Assembly: GCA_026393755.1 (NCBI GenBank) | Contig: JAPKZO010000005.1 | Location: forward strand, 184,777-242,148 | Length of the DNA: 57,372 nucleotides | Direction: 5' to 3' | From: Acidobacteriota bacterium | GTDB taxonomy: Bacteria; Acidobacteriota; Vicinamibacteria; Vicinamibacterales; JAKQTR01 | Shown: positions 7,870 to 16,968 of the stretch, in pieces | Numbering within the stretch: the first letter of the stretch is position 1 | Layout: each line of letters opens with the position of its first letter | Notes under the pieces: model-generated | The model's input: the letters and a program-made list of their open reading frames with translations, nothing else | Told to the model about the DNA's origin: nothing | Database searches by the model: none | Translations under genes and position numbers: made by a program

Positions 7870-8931
7870 ATGCCTCACGCGGATTTCGAACACGAGCGTT
7901 TTGCCGTCGTCCTCTTCTACGGCATCGTGCTGCTGATCGGTTACCTCGCCTTCCGGGTCATCTCGCCCTTCCTCGTGCCGCTGGCGTGGGCGGCGACCTT
8001 CGCGATGGTGTTGAACCCCGTCAACAGGCGCCTGACCCCGCGCGTCGGCAGGACATGGGCGGCGCTCATAACCACGATCGCCACGTTCCTGGCAATCGTC
8101 GTCCCAGCCCTCATCGTCGGCACGATGCTCGTTCACGAGGTGTCGAACCAGATCCAGAGCGCCAGCGCGGCAGACATGGCCACGACGACGCCGGCGCGGA
8201 TTCAGCAGGCCTGGGATCTGTTGCGCAACCAAATGCCGTTTCTGCATCTGCCGGCCGATCCGACGACGGACGCGCAGGAGGCGGTCCGATCCGCCGCGGC
8301 CTACGCGGCCGGCCGAGCCGCGTCGATCGTGACCGACATCGCGAGTTTCGTGCTCCAGTTGTTCATCATGCTGTTCGGCCTCTTCTACTTCCTGCGGGAC
8401 AGCGCACCGATGGTCAACCTGATTCGCGAGATGCTGCCGTTCGACGCGGAACGACGGGACCGGATCGTCGGTGAGACGCACGACCTGGTGGTGGCCACGG
8501 TCGGCGCGACGTTTGCTGTCGCGATCGCTCAGGGCACGATTCTGGGGTTCACGATGGGTCTGCTGGGATTTTCGGCGCCGGTGTTCTGGGGCGTGATGAC
8601 GTCGTTTACATCACTCCTTCCGGTCGTGGGTGCCGGCGTGATCTGGGCCCCTGCCGCCGTCTGGCTGTTCCTGAGCGGCGACATCTGGCGCGGCGTCATT
8701 CTCGTCGCCGTGGGGGTCGGCGTGGTCGGAACCATCGACAACGTGCTCCGTCAGGTGCTCTTGACGGGCCGCACGACGATGCATGGGTTGCTGGTGTTTG
8801 TCAGTCTGCTGGGCGGCGTCGCGGCCTTCGGGTTTATTGGCCTCGTGATCGGCCCCGTCGTCATGGCCGCTATGGCGACGCTGCTCGAGGCCATGCTGAA
8901 ACCGAAACGCGCTCGGACGAAGACCCCATGA
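7870..8931 (+). CDS. AI-2E family (PerM/YdiK-like) membrane permease
   Basis: A 353-residue polytopic inner-membrane protein of the AI-2E transporter superfamily. It has two N-terminal membrane helices (FAVVLFYGIVLLIGYLAF, then PFLVPLAWAATFAMVLNP), a central soluble segment (about 90-150), and several C-terminal helices including FTSLLPVVGAGVIWAP and GFIGLVIGPVVMAAMATL, both family hallmarks. Members have been linked to export of signalling molecules or ions; the substrate here is unknown. The stop overlaps the modA start (ATGA), making it the first gene of a coupled run. Confidence 0.88.
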   Translation: MPHADFEHERFAVVLFYGIVLLIGYLAFRVISPFLVPLAWAATFAMVLNPVNRRLTPRVGRTWAALITTIATFLAIVVPALIVGTMLVHEVSNQIQSASAADMATTTPARIQQAWDLLRNQMPFLHLPADPTTDAQEAVRSAAAYAAGRAASIVTDIASFVLQLFIMLFGLFYFLRDSAPMVNLIREMLPFDAERRDRIVGETHDLVVATVGATFAVAIAQGTILGFTMGLLGFSAPVFWGVMTSFTSLLPVVGAGVIWAPAAVWLFLSGDIWRGVILVAVGVGVVGTIDNVLRQVLLTGRTTMHGLLVFVSLLGGVAAFGFIGLVIGPVVMAAMATLLEAMLKPKRARTKTP

Positions 8932-9698
8932 TGCGTGGTTCGGCCGTGGTCGGCTGTCTGGCCGCGATAGCGGTTGCCGCCCAATCGTGCGGGGCGGCTC
9001 CCCTGCCCGTACTCACGGTCTACGCGGCCTCGAGCCTGACGCAGGCCGTCGATGAGATTGCGCCGATCTTCGCCGCCGCATCGGGTGTGCGCGTGCGCGC
9101 ATCGTACGCGGCGACGTCGACACTGGCCCGGCAAATAGAGTCGGGAGCCGAAGCCGACGTCTTCATCTCGGCCGACGAGCGCTGGATGGACTATCTCGTG
9201 AGCCGATCGCGGATCGTGACCGACACGCGCATCACGATCCTCGGCAACCGGCTGGTGCTGATCGTGCCGTCCGATGGCCCCGTGTCGGTGGCGTTGACGC
9301 CGGGATTCGATCTGGCTGGCCTCCTTGGCCGGGGACGGCTCGCGACCGGCGATCCCGCTCATGTGCCGGTCGGCCGGTACGCGCGCCAGGCGTTGACCGC
9401 GCTCGGGGTGTGGGGCGTGGCGCAGCCGAAGCTGGCGCCGGCCGAATCCGAGCGAGCCGCGCTGGCTCTGGTCGAGCGGGGCGAGGTGCCGGCCGGCATC
9501 GTGTACGAAAGTGATGCGCTCGGCTCGACCCGGGTCCACATCGCCGGTGTCTTTCCGGCTGCGAGCCACGAACCGATCGCGTACGTTGCCGCCATCATCG
9601 CAGGGCGCGATGGGCCGGTGGCCCGGCAGTTTCTGGCATTCCTCACGTCACCCGCGGCCGACGCGGTGTTCGTCAGGAATCACTTTGTCGTTCGATAG
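8928..9698 (+). CDS. modA: Molybdate ABC transporter substrate-binding protein
   Basis: A 256-residue periplasmic binding protein with an N-terminal signal sequence (about 1-23, perhaps lipoprotein-like near the cysteine in AAQSCGAA). The body matches ModA: VYAASSLTQAVDEIAP, SYAATSTLARQIESGAEADV and FISADERWMDYL, then GIVYESDA and a C-terminal FLTSPAADAVF. It should bind molybdate or tungstate and deliver it to ModBC, which follow immediately. The start overlaps the previous stop by four bases. Confidence 0.93.
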   Translation: MMRGSAVVGCLAAIAVAAQSCGAAPLPVLTVYAASSLTQAVDEIAPIFAAASGVRVRASYAATSTLARQIESGAEADVFISADERWMDYLVSRSRIVTDTRITILGNRLVLIVPSDGPVSVALTPGFDLAGLLGRGRLATGDPAHVPVGRYARQALTALGVWGVAQPKLAPAESERAALALVERGEVPAGIVYESDALGSTRVHIAGVFPAASHEPIAYVAAIIAGRDGPVARQFLAFLTSPAADAVFVRNHFVVR

Positions 9699-9704
9699 TC
9701 CGAG

Positions 9705-10394
9705 ATGCCGACTCCGGTTGAATACGAGGCGCTGTGGCTGAGCCTGAAGGTGGCGACCGCTGCCACGGTCTTCAGTCTTCCGATCGCGATGCTCGCCGCG
9801 TGGCTGCTGGCGCGCAGGTCGTTCTGGGGCCGATCGGCGCTCGACGCCGTGGTCCATGCGCCGCTGGTGCTTCCGCCGGTGGTGGTCGGATACCTGCTGC
9901 TCATCGGCCTGGGATCGCGCGGATCAATCGGCATGTGGCTCGATCAGACGCTCGGCATCAGGCTCGTCTTCACGACCGGCGGCGCGGTCGTGGCTGCGGC
10001 GGTGATGGCGTTTCCCCTGATGGTCCGGGCCATCCGCCTGTCGCTCGACGCGGTGGACAGCGGACTGGAGTGGGCGGCTCGCACGCTGGGCGCCACGAGG
10101 TTCGATGCGTTCATGTCGATCACCGTGCCCTTGATGCTGCCCGGCATCGTCTCCGGCTGCATCGTCGCGTTTGCCGCGAGTCTCGGCGAGTTCGGCGCCA
10201 CCATCACGTTTGCCTCGAACATCGAGGGCGAGACGCGTACGCTGCCGCTGGCCATCTATACAGCCATCCAGACGCCCGATGGTGATCGCGTGGCGCTGCG
10301 CCTGGTGATGCTGTCGCTGATACTGGCGGTCGGAGCCCTGGCGCTCGCCGAAGGGGCCGACCGCCGGGTCCGGCGGATGGTGGGGCGTCCATGA
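9705..10394 (+). CDS. modB: Molybdate ABC transporter permease
   Basis: A 229-residue inner-membrane permease with about five or six helices. The binding-protein-dependent transport EAA loop appears as EWAARTLGATRFDAF, followed by the family-typical LPGIVSGCIVAFAASLGEFG. It pairs with ModC and receives substrate from ModA. It begins six bases after modA and overlaps modC by four bases. No Mo-responsive ModE site is recognisable upstream. Confidence 0.94.
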   Translation: MPTPVEYEALWLSLKVATAATVFSLPIAMLAAWLLARRSFWGRSALDAVVHAPLVLPPVVVGYLLLIGLGSRGSIGMWLDQTLGIRLVFTTGGAVVAAAVMAFPLMVRAIRLSLDAVDSGLEWAARTLGATRFDAFMSITVPLMLPGIVSGCIVAFAASLGEFGATITFASNIEGETRTLPLAIYTAIQTPDGDRVALRLVMLSLILAVGALALAEGADRRVRRMVGRP

Positions 10395-11512
10395 TCGCCG
10401 TCGCCGTCCGCAAGCAAGTCGGCACGTTCCTGCTGGACGTGGCGTTCACCGCGCCTGCAAGCGGTATCACCGCCCTGTTCGGCCGAAGCGGTGCCGGCAA
10501 GACCACCATCATTAGTCTCATCGCGGGCATCACGGCGCCAGACGCGGGACGGATCGCGATCGCCGATCAGGTGTTCTACGACGCCGGCTCACGGGTCGGG
10601 CTGCCGCCCGAACAGCGGCGAGTGGGCGTCGTCTTCCAGGACAGCCGCCTGTTTCCCCACCTGAGCGTTGAAGGCAATCTGCGCTACGGGCTGCGGCGGG
10701 CACACGCGGCCGGCTCTCCGGTCGCCTTCGACGCGGTCGTGGACGTGCTCGGTGTCGGCCACCTTCTCGCCCGTCGACCGCAGACGCTGTCCGGGGGCGA
10801 ACGCCAGCGGGTCGCGCTTGGCCGCGCCTGGCTCGCGCAACCGCGACTGTTGTTGATGGACGAGCCGCTCGCATCGCTCGATGCGCCTCGCAAGGCGGAA
10901 ATCCTGTCGTACATCGAACGACTGCGCGACGAGTTCCGGTTGCCGATGATCTACGTGAGCCATTCCCTCGACGAGGTCATCCGCCTCGCCGATCATCTGC
11001 TTGTTGTCTCCGACGGCCGCATCGCCGCCAGCGGTCCGCTCGCCGAAGTCGTCTCCCGGCTCGATCTGCAGCCGCTGCTCGGCCGATTCGAGGCTGGCGC
11101 CGTGATCGACTGCACGGTTGAGGCTCACGACGATCACTACCTGCTGACGACGCTGCACTTTGACACCGGCCACCTGCGCGTGCCGCTGGTGGATCGCCTT
11201 GTCGGGACCCGCGTGCGCGTCCGGCTGCGGGCGCGGGACATCGGCATTGCGATCTCCGAGCCCCGGGATCTCAGCATCACCAACCGGCTGGCAGGCACGA
11301 TCACCGGCTTTGCCGTCCGCGACGGCGTCTTCGTGGACGTCACCATCGCGATCGGCGCGACGACGATCCGGGCGCTGGTGTCGCGGGAATCGCGGGACCG
11401 TCTGGGGTTGGCCGTCGGCCAGCGCGTCTGGGCGCTCATCAAGACGGTGGCGCTGGACAACCGCAGCCTCGGGTTTCTCCGTCCGCCCCGGGATATGATG
11501 AAGCGGTCGTGA
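10391..11512 (+). CDS. modC: Molybdate ABC transporter ATP-binding protein with TOBE domains
   Basis: A 373-residue ATPase. The nucleotide-binding domain (about 1-235) has Walker A GRSGAGKTT, signature LSGGERQRVALGRAW, Walker B LLLMDEPLASLD and switch histidine in YVSHSLDEV. The C-terminal region (about 290-365) is a molybdate-binding TOBE-type domain (NRLAGTITGFAVRDGVF), which in ModC proteins can sense intracellular oxyanion. It overlaps modB and the amidase gene by four bases each, so the cell-wall gene is translationally coupled to molybdate transport, an unusual pairing. Confidence 0.94.
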   Translation: MIAVAVRKQVGTFLLDVAFTAPASGITALFGRSGAGKTTIISLIAGITAPDAGRIAIADQVFYDAGSRVGLPPEQRRVGVVFQDSRLFPHLSVEGNLRYGLRRAHAAGSPVAFDAVVDVLGVGHLLARRPQTLSGGERQRVALGRAWLAQPRLLLMDEPLASLDAPRKAEILSYIERLRDEFRLPMIYVSHSLDEVIRLADHLLVVSDGRIAASGPLAEVVSRLDLQPLLGRFEAGAVIDCTVEAHDDHYLLTTLHFDTGHLRVPLVDRLVGTRVRVRLRARDIGIAISEPRDLSITNRLAGTITGFAVRDGVFVDVTIAIGATTIRALVSRESRDRLGLAVGQRVWALIKTVALDNRSLGFLRPPRDMMKRS

Positions 11513-13050
11513 CGATTCGTGTGTGTGGTCCCGCCTCGTGCGCCCTCGCGCTGCTCCTCCTCGCGCCGGCGGCGCAGGCCCAGAACCTCAAGCCCGCGTC
11601 CCCCTACACCGTCGTCAGCCGTGAGGGACGCCGGGTGATTCAGGCCGCCATCTCGGGCGAGCAGGACATGCTGCGGGTCGACGACCTCGCGTCGGTGTTC
11701 CAGTTGAGCGTGCGCGAGGATCGCGGCAACAACGCTCTGACCATCACGCGCGGCAGCCGGACCGTGGTGCTGTCGCTCGACCAGGGTCTCGCGTCGATTG
11801 GCGGCCGGCTGGTGTCGCTCGCCGCGCCTCCGGCCCGCGATGGCGGACGCTGGACCGTGCCGGCCGACTTCGTGTCGCGCGCGTTGTCGCTCATTGCCGA
11901 TGTGCGAATCGAGCTGCGCCGTTCGTCCAGGCTGATCGTCGTGGGCGAGGTTCGCGTCCCGAGGATCATCGCGCGGCTGGAGCAGGTCGGTTCCGCCACG
12001 CGCGTGACGCTGGATGCGACGCCGGCGACGACCTCCGCGGTCTCTCAGGAACCGCGCCGGCTGCTCGTCAGGTTCGACGCCGATGTGCTCGACGCGGCGG
12101 GGACCTCGGTCGCCGGCCAGGGACTGGTCGAATCGATCACGATCGCGGATCCGACCACCGTCGTGATCTCACTGGCGCCAGGTTTCGGAACGTTCCGGTC
12201 ATCGGCGGTGCCGCTTGATGCCGCCTCGTCGCGTGTCGTCGTGGACGTGTTGCCCGCAGGCGCTCCGGCGCAGGTGCTTGCGCCGCCCGGCTCGACGCCG
12301 CAGTCCGGTGCGCCGCGCCCCGAACCGCTGCCGTCCCTGGCTCAGATGTCATCGCCGTCGATTCGCACGATCGCGCTCGATCCGGGACACGGCGGTGCCG
12401 AAAGCGGAGCACGCGGGATCAATGGGGCGATGGAAAAGGACATCACGCTCGATGTGGCGCGCAGGCTCAAGGCGGCGCTCGAGGCCCGGCTCGGGATCCG
12501 CGTGCTCCTGACTCGCGATGACGACCGCCTCGTGCCGCTCGACGATCGGGCGTCCATCGCCAACAACAACAAGGCCGATTTGCTGGTCAGCATTCACGTC
12601 AGCGCGTCACCGCGTCGCGACGCACGGGGCGCAGAGGTCTTCTACCTGAGCCTGGACGGCCTGGGCGCTGAGGCCCGCCGGATGGCCGAACATCCCCAGG
12701 GGAAGGCGCTGCCCACCCTCGGGGGCGGCTCCCGGAACATCGAGCTGATTCCCTGGGAAACGGCCCAAGCCCAGCACCTGGCCGAGTCGGCCGTGCTGGC
12801 CGGCTTCATCGAGGAAGAGTTGCGGAAGTCGATCGAGATGAGTCCGCGAGCGCTGCAGCAGGCCCCGCTTCGCGTGCTGGTCGGCGCGAACATGCCCGCG
12901 GTGCTGGTGGAGATCGGCATGATGTCGAACCCAGATCAGGAAGCGGCACTCATCACCGACGGGTACAAGAATCAGGTGGTGCAGGCGATGTACGACGCGA
13001 TTGTCCGGTATCGCGCCCGGCTGACCGGCGCCCGCGAGGAGCGGCGCTAG
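11509..13050 (+). CDS. N-acetylmuramoyl-L-alanine amidase (AMIN plus Amidase_3)
   Basis: A 513-residue exported zinc amidase that should cleave the MurNAc-L-Ala bond of peptidoglycan during daughter-cell separation. Domain order: signal peptide (1-24), a copper-amine-oxidase-like N-terminal module (about 30-135), an AMIN localisation domain (about 150-250), a Pro-rich linker, and Amidase_3 (about 285-505). Zinc and catalytic residues are H294 (LDPGHGGAESG), E309 (MEKDITLD), H363 (VSIHVSAS) and E468 (VEIGMMSN). The GTG start overlaps the modC stop. A GerMN gene follows after 3 bases. Confidence 0.93.
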   Translation: MTIRVCGPASCALALLLLAPAAQAQNLKPASPYTVVSREGRRVIQAAISGEQDMLRVDDLASVFQLSVREDRGNNALTITRGSRTVVLSLDQGLASIGGRLVSLAAPPARDGGRWTVPADFVSRALSLIADVRIELRRSSRLIVVGEVRVPRIIARLEQVGSATRVTLDATPATTSAVSQEPRRLLVRFDADVLDAAGTSVAGQGLVESITIADPTTVVISLAPGFGTFRSSAVPLDAASSRVVVDVLPAGAPAQVLAPPGSTPQSGAPRPEPLPSLAQMSSPSIRTIALDPGHGGAESGARGINGAMEKDITLDVARRLKAALEARLGIRVLLTRDDDRLVPLDDRASIANNNKADLLVSIHVSASPRRDARGAEVFYLSLDGLGAEARRMAEHPQGKALPTLGGGSRNIELIPWETAQAQHLAESAVLAGFIEEELRKSIEMSPRALQQAPLRVLVGANMPAVLVEIGMMSNPDQEAALITDGYKNQVVQAMYDAIVRYRARLTGAREERR

Positions 13051-13053
13051 ATC

Positions 13054-13653
13054 ATGACCACCCGAGCACGATGGATCGTCGGAGCGGCATTGGCGGCGGC
13101 GCTGGTTGGCGTCGGATCGTGGATGCTGGTCCGCTCCATCGTCGGCCGCACGCCGGCCGTGAGCACCAATTCCGCGGTCACCGCCGGCACCGCCGTTCCC
13201 GGGGAGCGCCGCATCAAGGTGACGCTGTTCTACGTCGCCGAAGATGGGCTCCGCCTGTCGCCGGTCGAACGCGATGTCCCCTTCGCCGAAGGGCCAGGCG
13301 AGCAGGCAAGGCGCATCATCGAGGCCCAGCTGGCGCCGCCCCCGGCCCCGCTGCTGGCCGCGATCCCGAACGGCACGACGCTGCGCGGCCTCTACGTCAC
13401 CGAACGGGGAGAGGCCTTCGTCGATTTCGATGACGCGATCCGATCCGCCCACCCGGGCGGATCGCTCTACGAGCTGTTCACCGTCTACTCAATCGTGTCG
13501 GCGCTGACCGTGAATCTGCCGGCCATCACGTCGGTGCAGATCCTGGTCGACGGTCACGAAGTCGACACGCTGGCAGGACACGTCGATCTGCGGCGGCCGC
13601 TGCCGCGCTCGGCTCTCTGGCTCGAACCGCCGCCTGTCGCGGCGGCGCGGTGA
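13054..13653 (+). CDS. GerMN-domain membrane-anchored protein
   Basis: A 199-residue protein with an N-terminal membrane anchor (about residues 8-30) and one GerMN domain (about 48-175): RIKVTLFYVAEDG, LRGLYVTERGEAFVDF, ELFTVYSIVSALTVNLP, VQILVDGHEVDTLAGHVD. B. subtilis GerM acts in spore development, but single-GerMN lipoproteins also occur in non-sporeformers with cell-wall roles. It sits 3 bases after the amidase and just before rph and rdgB, the same order as gerM-rph-ysnA in Bacillus. A peptidoglycan-related role is inferred. Confidence 0.88.
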   Translation: MTTRARWIVGAALAAALVGVGSWMLVRSIVGRTPAVSTNSAVTAGTAVPGERRIKVTLFYVAEDGLRLSPVERDVPFAEGPGEQARRIIEAQLAPPPAPLLAAIPNGTTLRGLYVTERGEAFVDFDDAIRSAHPGGSLYELFTVYSIVSALTVNLPAITSVQILVDGHEVDTLAGHVDLRRPLPRSALWLEPPPVAAAR

Positions 13654-13691
13654 CACGGGGAACGCACACGGATTCCGGATAAAGGACAGCC

Positions 13692-14417
13692 ATGACCAGA
13701 ACAGACGGGCGCGCGGCCGACCAGCTTCGCGCGATTACCATCACGCCGAACTTCATCATCCATCCCGAAGGATCCGTCCTCATCGAAACGGGTCTGACGC
13801 GCGTCATCTGCACCGCGAGCGTCGAAGACCGCGTGCCGCCGTTCCTGCGCAACTCGGGCAAAGGCTGGGTGACCGCCGAGTACGGCATGCTGCCGCGGGC
13901 GACCACGACCCGGAACACGCGTGAGGCGTCGTCGGGGAAGGTCGGCGGCCGCACACAGGAGATCCAGCGGCTGGTCGGGCGATCGCTCCGATCGGTGATG
14001 CGGCTCGAAGATCTCGGCGAACGGACGATCTGGATCGACTGCGACGTCATTCAGGCGGATGGAGGCACCCGGACCGCCGCGATCAGCGGGAGTTTCGTCG
14101 CGCTGACGCTGGCGCTGCAGAAGCTGGTCCGCCAGGGCGTGCTGCCGCGCCTGCCGGTGCGGCACCACGTGGCCGCGACCAGCGTCGGCATCGTCGGCGG
14201 CGAGGCCCTGCTCGACCTGGCGTACGACGAAGACTCGAGGGCGGATGTGGACATGAATGTCGTCAAGACATCCGACGGCCGGTATATCGAAATCCAGGGC
14301 ACCGCCGAAACGACGCCGTTCGGACGCGAACGCCTGACCGAGTTGCTCGATCTCGCCGATGCGGGCATCGCGCGCCTCGTCGAGATTCAACGCGACATCG
14401 TCGGCACGTTGGGATAA
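13692..14417 (+). CDS. rph: Ribonuclease PH
   Basis: A 241-residue phosphorolytic 3'-5' exoribonuclease that trims tRNA 3' ends. Conserved features include the N-terminal [15 protein letters not shown], the [21 protein letters not shown] block, the highly conserved [22 protein letters not shown] stretch around the RNA-binding arginines, and [17 protein letters not shown] with metal-binding aspartates near the C-terminus. Length is exactly typical. It lies between the GerMN gene and rdgB. Confidence 0.96.
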   Translation: MTRTDGRAADQLRAITITPNFIIHPEGSVLIETGLTRVICTASVEDRVPPFLRNSGKGWVTAEYGMLPRATTTRNTREASSGKVGGRTQEIQRLVGRSLRSVMRLEDLGERTIWIDCDVIQADGGTRTAAISGSFVALTLALQKLVRQGVLPRLPVRHHVAATSVGIVGGEALLDLAYDEDSRADVDMNVVKTSDGRYIEIQGTAETTPFGRERLTELLDLADAGIARLVEIQRDIVGTLG

Positions 14418-14420
14418 GGC

Positions 14421-15032
14421 GTGCGCCTGCTGGTTGCCACGTCAAACCGCAACAAGCTGCGGGAAATCCGCGGGATCTTCGAAGGCGCGCCCGTCGCGCT
14501 CGATGGCCTCGATGCGTTCGAGCCCGTCGCCGAGCCCAAAGAGACAGGCCGCACGTTCGCGGACAACGGCAGGCAGAAGGCGATCTACTATTCGATGCGC
14601 CTCGGCGTGGTTGCCGTCGCGGAAGACTCTGGCCTGGAGATCGACGGCCTCGGCGGCGCACCGGGCGTGTACTCTGCCAGGTACGGCGGCGCTGAGGCGG
14701 AGACGTACCCGGAGAAGTTTGCGCTGATCTACCGGCAACTGCGCGAGCGCCGCGCGCTCGGCTGCACGGCCAGGTTCGTGTGCGCGCTGGCGGTTGCGGA
14801 CGGTTCGCGCATCGTGTTCGAGGCCCGTGGCACGATCGAGGGTCGGATCGCCGGCGCCCCGAGTGGGGAAGGTGGATTTGGCTACGACCCGATCTTTTCC
14901 TATCCACCCTTGGGACGAACTCTGGCCGAACTGACCGAGACCGAGAAAGCCGCAGTCAGCCACAGGGGCATCGCGTTTCGCCGGATGCGGGAGTTCCTGG
15001 AGGCGCGCGCGTGGTCACTGGGAGAGCGATAG
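14421..15032 (+). CDS. rdgB: XTP/dITP diphosphatase (RdgB/HAM1)
   Basis: A 203-residue nucleotide-pool cleaner that hydrolyses non-canonical purine triphosphates. Signatures: LLVATSNRNKLREIRGIF at the N-terminus, TFADNGRQKA, VAEDSGLEIDGLGGAPGVYSA with the catalytic acidic residue, and GYDPIFSYPPLGRTLAEL with VSHRGIAFRRM at the C-terminus. The GTG start lies 3 bases after rph. The stop shares one base with the GTG start of the S4 gene. Confidence 0.95.
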   Translation: MRLLVATSNRNKLREIRGIFEGAPVALDGLDAFEPVAEPKETGRTFADNGRQKAIYYSMRLGVVAVAEDSGLEIDGLGGAPGVYSARYGGAEAETYPEKFALIYRQLRERRALGCTARFVCALAVADGSRIVFEARGTIEGRIAGAPSGEGGFGYDPIFSYPPLGRTLAELTETEKAAVSHRGIAFRRMREFLEARAWSLGER

Positions 15033-15445
15033 TGGGTGCAGACAACCCCGCGCCCGCGGGATCGCGCGTTGATGTGTGGCTCGACGTCGCCTGCCTGTTC
15101 AGGACCCGATCGGAGGCGCAGCGTGCCATCGACGGCGGCAAGGTCGAGGTCAACGGCCAGAATACGAAACCTCACAGGCTCGTTCACCCCGGCGACCAGT
15201 TGCGGATCACGCGCCCGGCCGGAAGACGGCAAATGGTGCTCGTGAAGAGCGTCGCCGAGAAGCACGTGCCGAAAGCCGAGGCGCGCCTCCTGTATGAGGA
15301 CCGCACGCCGCCGCCCACGCCAGAGGAACTGGCGGCCAGGGAACTGGAGCGCCATTTCCGGGCCGCCCAGCCGCGCACCGCGCGTCGCCGCCCGGATCGC
15401 CGCGAACAGCGGCGGCTCAGAAGTGTCAAAGAGGGAGACGCGTAG
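15032..15445 (+). CDS. S4-domain RNA-binding protein (Hsp15-like)
   Basis: A 137-residue protein with an N-terminal S4 domain (about 8-70): RVDVWLDVACLFRTRSEAQR, GGKVEVNGQNTKPHRLVHPG and DQLRITR. The C-terminal half is basic and charged, rich in Arg and Glu. Hsp15-type S4 proteins bind stalled 50S subunits; others bind structured RNA. The GTG start is preferred because a GGGAGAG site sits five bases upstream. It is the last gene of the long co-directional run from 7870. Confidence 0.85.
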   Translation: MGADNPAPAGSRVDVWLDVACLFRTRSEAQRAIDGGKVEVNGQNTKPHRLVHPGDQLRITRPAGRRQMVLVKSVAEKHVPKAEARLLYEDRTPPPTPEELAARELERHFRAAQPRTARRRPDRREQRRLRSVKEGDA

Positions 15446-15457
15446 GGGCGCGATTCA

Positions 15458-15506
15458 TCCGCCTTCGCGTAAAGCTCCGGCGGACCGCCGTAGCCTTGGC
15501 GGAGGG
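15458..15506. repeat. Two inverted copies of a TCCGCC...GGCGGA palindromic repeat
   Basis: Positions 15458-15484 match TCCGCCTTCGC..AAGCTNCGGCGGA, and 15485-15506 hold the same element in the opposite direction with the 17-base core CCGCCGTAGCCTTGGCG (15485-15501). This core is identical to the tandem units inside the hydrogenase small-subunit gene. The pair lies between the converging S4 and AOS genes and could fold into a hairpin that ends transcription from both sides. Confidence 0.65.
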
Positions 15507-15540
15507 GGTCGCGCCCGCCACGGCGGAGTGAAACGCAGGG

Positions 15541-16824
15541 TCAGGTTCTGGACCTTGCCGTACTCGATGCCGCCATGACGTGCTCGGCGAGCGCTTCTTC
15601 GAAGTCGATGGCCCGAGCCGCCGGCAGCGTGTCCGGATCCACGTTTGGAATCGGATGCCGTGACGCAATCGTGGCCAGCACGTCGAGCGCCGTCTGCAAG
15701 TGCTCGCGGGTGTGAATCGGCGTGACGCTCGTGCGAATCAAGGCGTGGCCCGGCGGCACCGCCGGATAAATGGCCGGGGTGGCGAAGAGCCCAAGTTCGA
15801 AGGCCTCCTGACAGACGCGGAGCGCCAGTGTCTCGGAGCCGATAAAGAGCGGGACAATCGGCGTCGAGCTGCCGAGCGTGTGGTAGCCGATCTTCTCGAC
15901 ACCCGCCTTGAAAAACGCCACGTTGTCCCACAGCCTGACGTACAGCGATTCGTCGCGCTGCATGACACGCAAGGCCGCCAGCGCAGAGGCCGTCGAGGCC
16001 GGCGGGAGTCCGGCCGAAAAGATGAGCGTCCGGGTCTTGTGCCTCAGGTAGTTGACCACCGCCGCATCGGCCGCGATAAAGCCTCCGAGGCTCGCGAACG
16101 ACTTGCTGAAGGTCCCGAAGAACACGTCGACGTCGGCCATCACGCCCTGGCTCCACGGCGTGCCCCGCCCCTGGTGTCCCAGCACGCCCAATCCATGGGC
16201 GTCATCAACGTACAACTTGAATCCGAACTTCCGTTTGAGCGCCACGAGGCCGCGCAGATCCGCCACCCGCCCCGTCATCGAAAACACGCCATCGGTCAAT
16301 ACGAGCGCGTGCGACCAGTTCTGCTGTTTCTGAAGCTGTCGCTCCAGATCGGCGAGGTTCTCGAACACGCGGACGCGGCGGCTTCGCGCCATGCGCGCGC
16401 CGTCAATCAGGCTGGCATGGTTCTCCACCGCCGTAAAGAGCACCGCATCGGGGGCGCTCCCCAGCAACCCGACCACGCCAAGATTCGCGAGGAAACCCGA
16501 CGAAAACACCAGCGCCGCCGGTTTCTCGAGGAACGTTGCGAGCTCGGCCTCGAGCGTCTCGTGCAGATCGAGATTGCCATTGAGGAACCGGGACCCGGTG
16601 CAGCCGGTGCCGTACCGGTCAATCGCGTCGTGAGCCGCCTTGACGACGTCGGGGTGATGCGTGAGCCCCAGGTAGTTGTTGGAGCCGAGCATCACGAGCT
16701 GCCTGCCGTCGACGGTGACGACGGGGCCTTCCGACGACGAAAGCGCCCTGAAGAACGGATAGACTCCGGCGGCTTTCACCAGATCCGGGTCGTGGTATGT
16801 GTAGCAAGCCTCAAAAATGTCCAT
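15541..16824 (-). CDS. Alpha-oxoamine synthase, serine palmitoyltransferase-like
   Basis: A 427-residue soluble PLP enzyme of the alpha-oxoamine synthase family. It condenses an amino acid with an acyl-CoA or acyl-ACP with loss of CO2. The N-terminus (KAAGVYPFFRALSSSEGP, then MLGSNNYLGLTHHPDV and GTGCTGSRFLNGNLDLHE) reminds me more of bacterial serine palmitoyltransferases than of BioF or Kbl. The PLP-binding lysine is K241 in FGTFSKSFASLGGF, and VDDAHGLGVLG holds the cofactor aspartate/histidine pair. The start at 16824 has an AGGAAG site. It is divergent from a short-chain dehydrogenase, and no bio genes are nearby, which favours sphingoid-base synthesis. Confidence 0.85.
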   Translation of the reverse strand: MDIFEACYTYHDPDLVKAAGVYPFFRALSSSEGPVVTVDGRQLVMLGSNNYLGLTHHPDVVKAAHDAIDRYGTGCTGSRFLNGNLDLHETLEAELATFLEKPAALVFSSGFLANLGVVGLLGSAPDAVLFTAVENHASLIDGARMARSRRVRVFENLADLERQLQKQQNWSHALVLTDGVFSMTGRVADLRGLVALKRKFGFKLYVDDAHGLGVLGHQGRGTPWSQGVMADVDVFFGTFSKSFASLGGFIAADAAVVNYLRHKTRTLIFSAGLPPASTASALAALRVMQRDESLYVRLWDNVAFFKAGVEKIGYHTLGSSTPIVPLFIGSETLALRVCQEAFELGLFATPAIYPAVPPGHALIRTSVTPIHTREHLQTALDVLATIASRHPIPNVDPDTLPAARAIDFEEALAEHVMAASSTARSRT

Positions 16825-16968
16825 CAATCTGCTTCCTATGCCGTTCGTGCCGCCCCCGGGCCGAAGCATCTATGATAGTGTCTCTGGCATCAAAAACGAT
16901 AGCAAGACTTCGCCACATGAAGCGTGGCCGATCCGGCCGACCTGGCAATCCACTTTCGGGAGTATACG

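Noticed and set aside
8928-11512. Sulfate or iron rather than molybdate transporter
   Set aside because: ModA motifs, the ModB size and the TOBE region of the ATPase fit molybdate/tungstate best.
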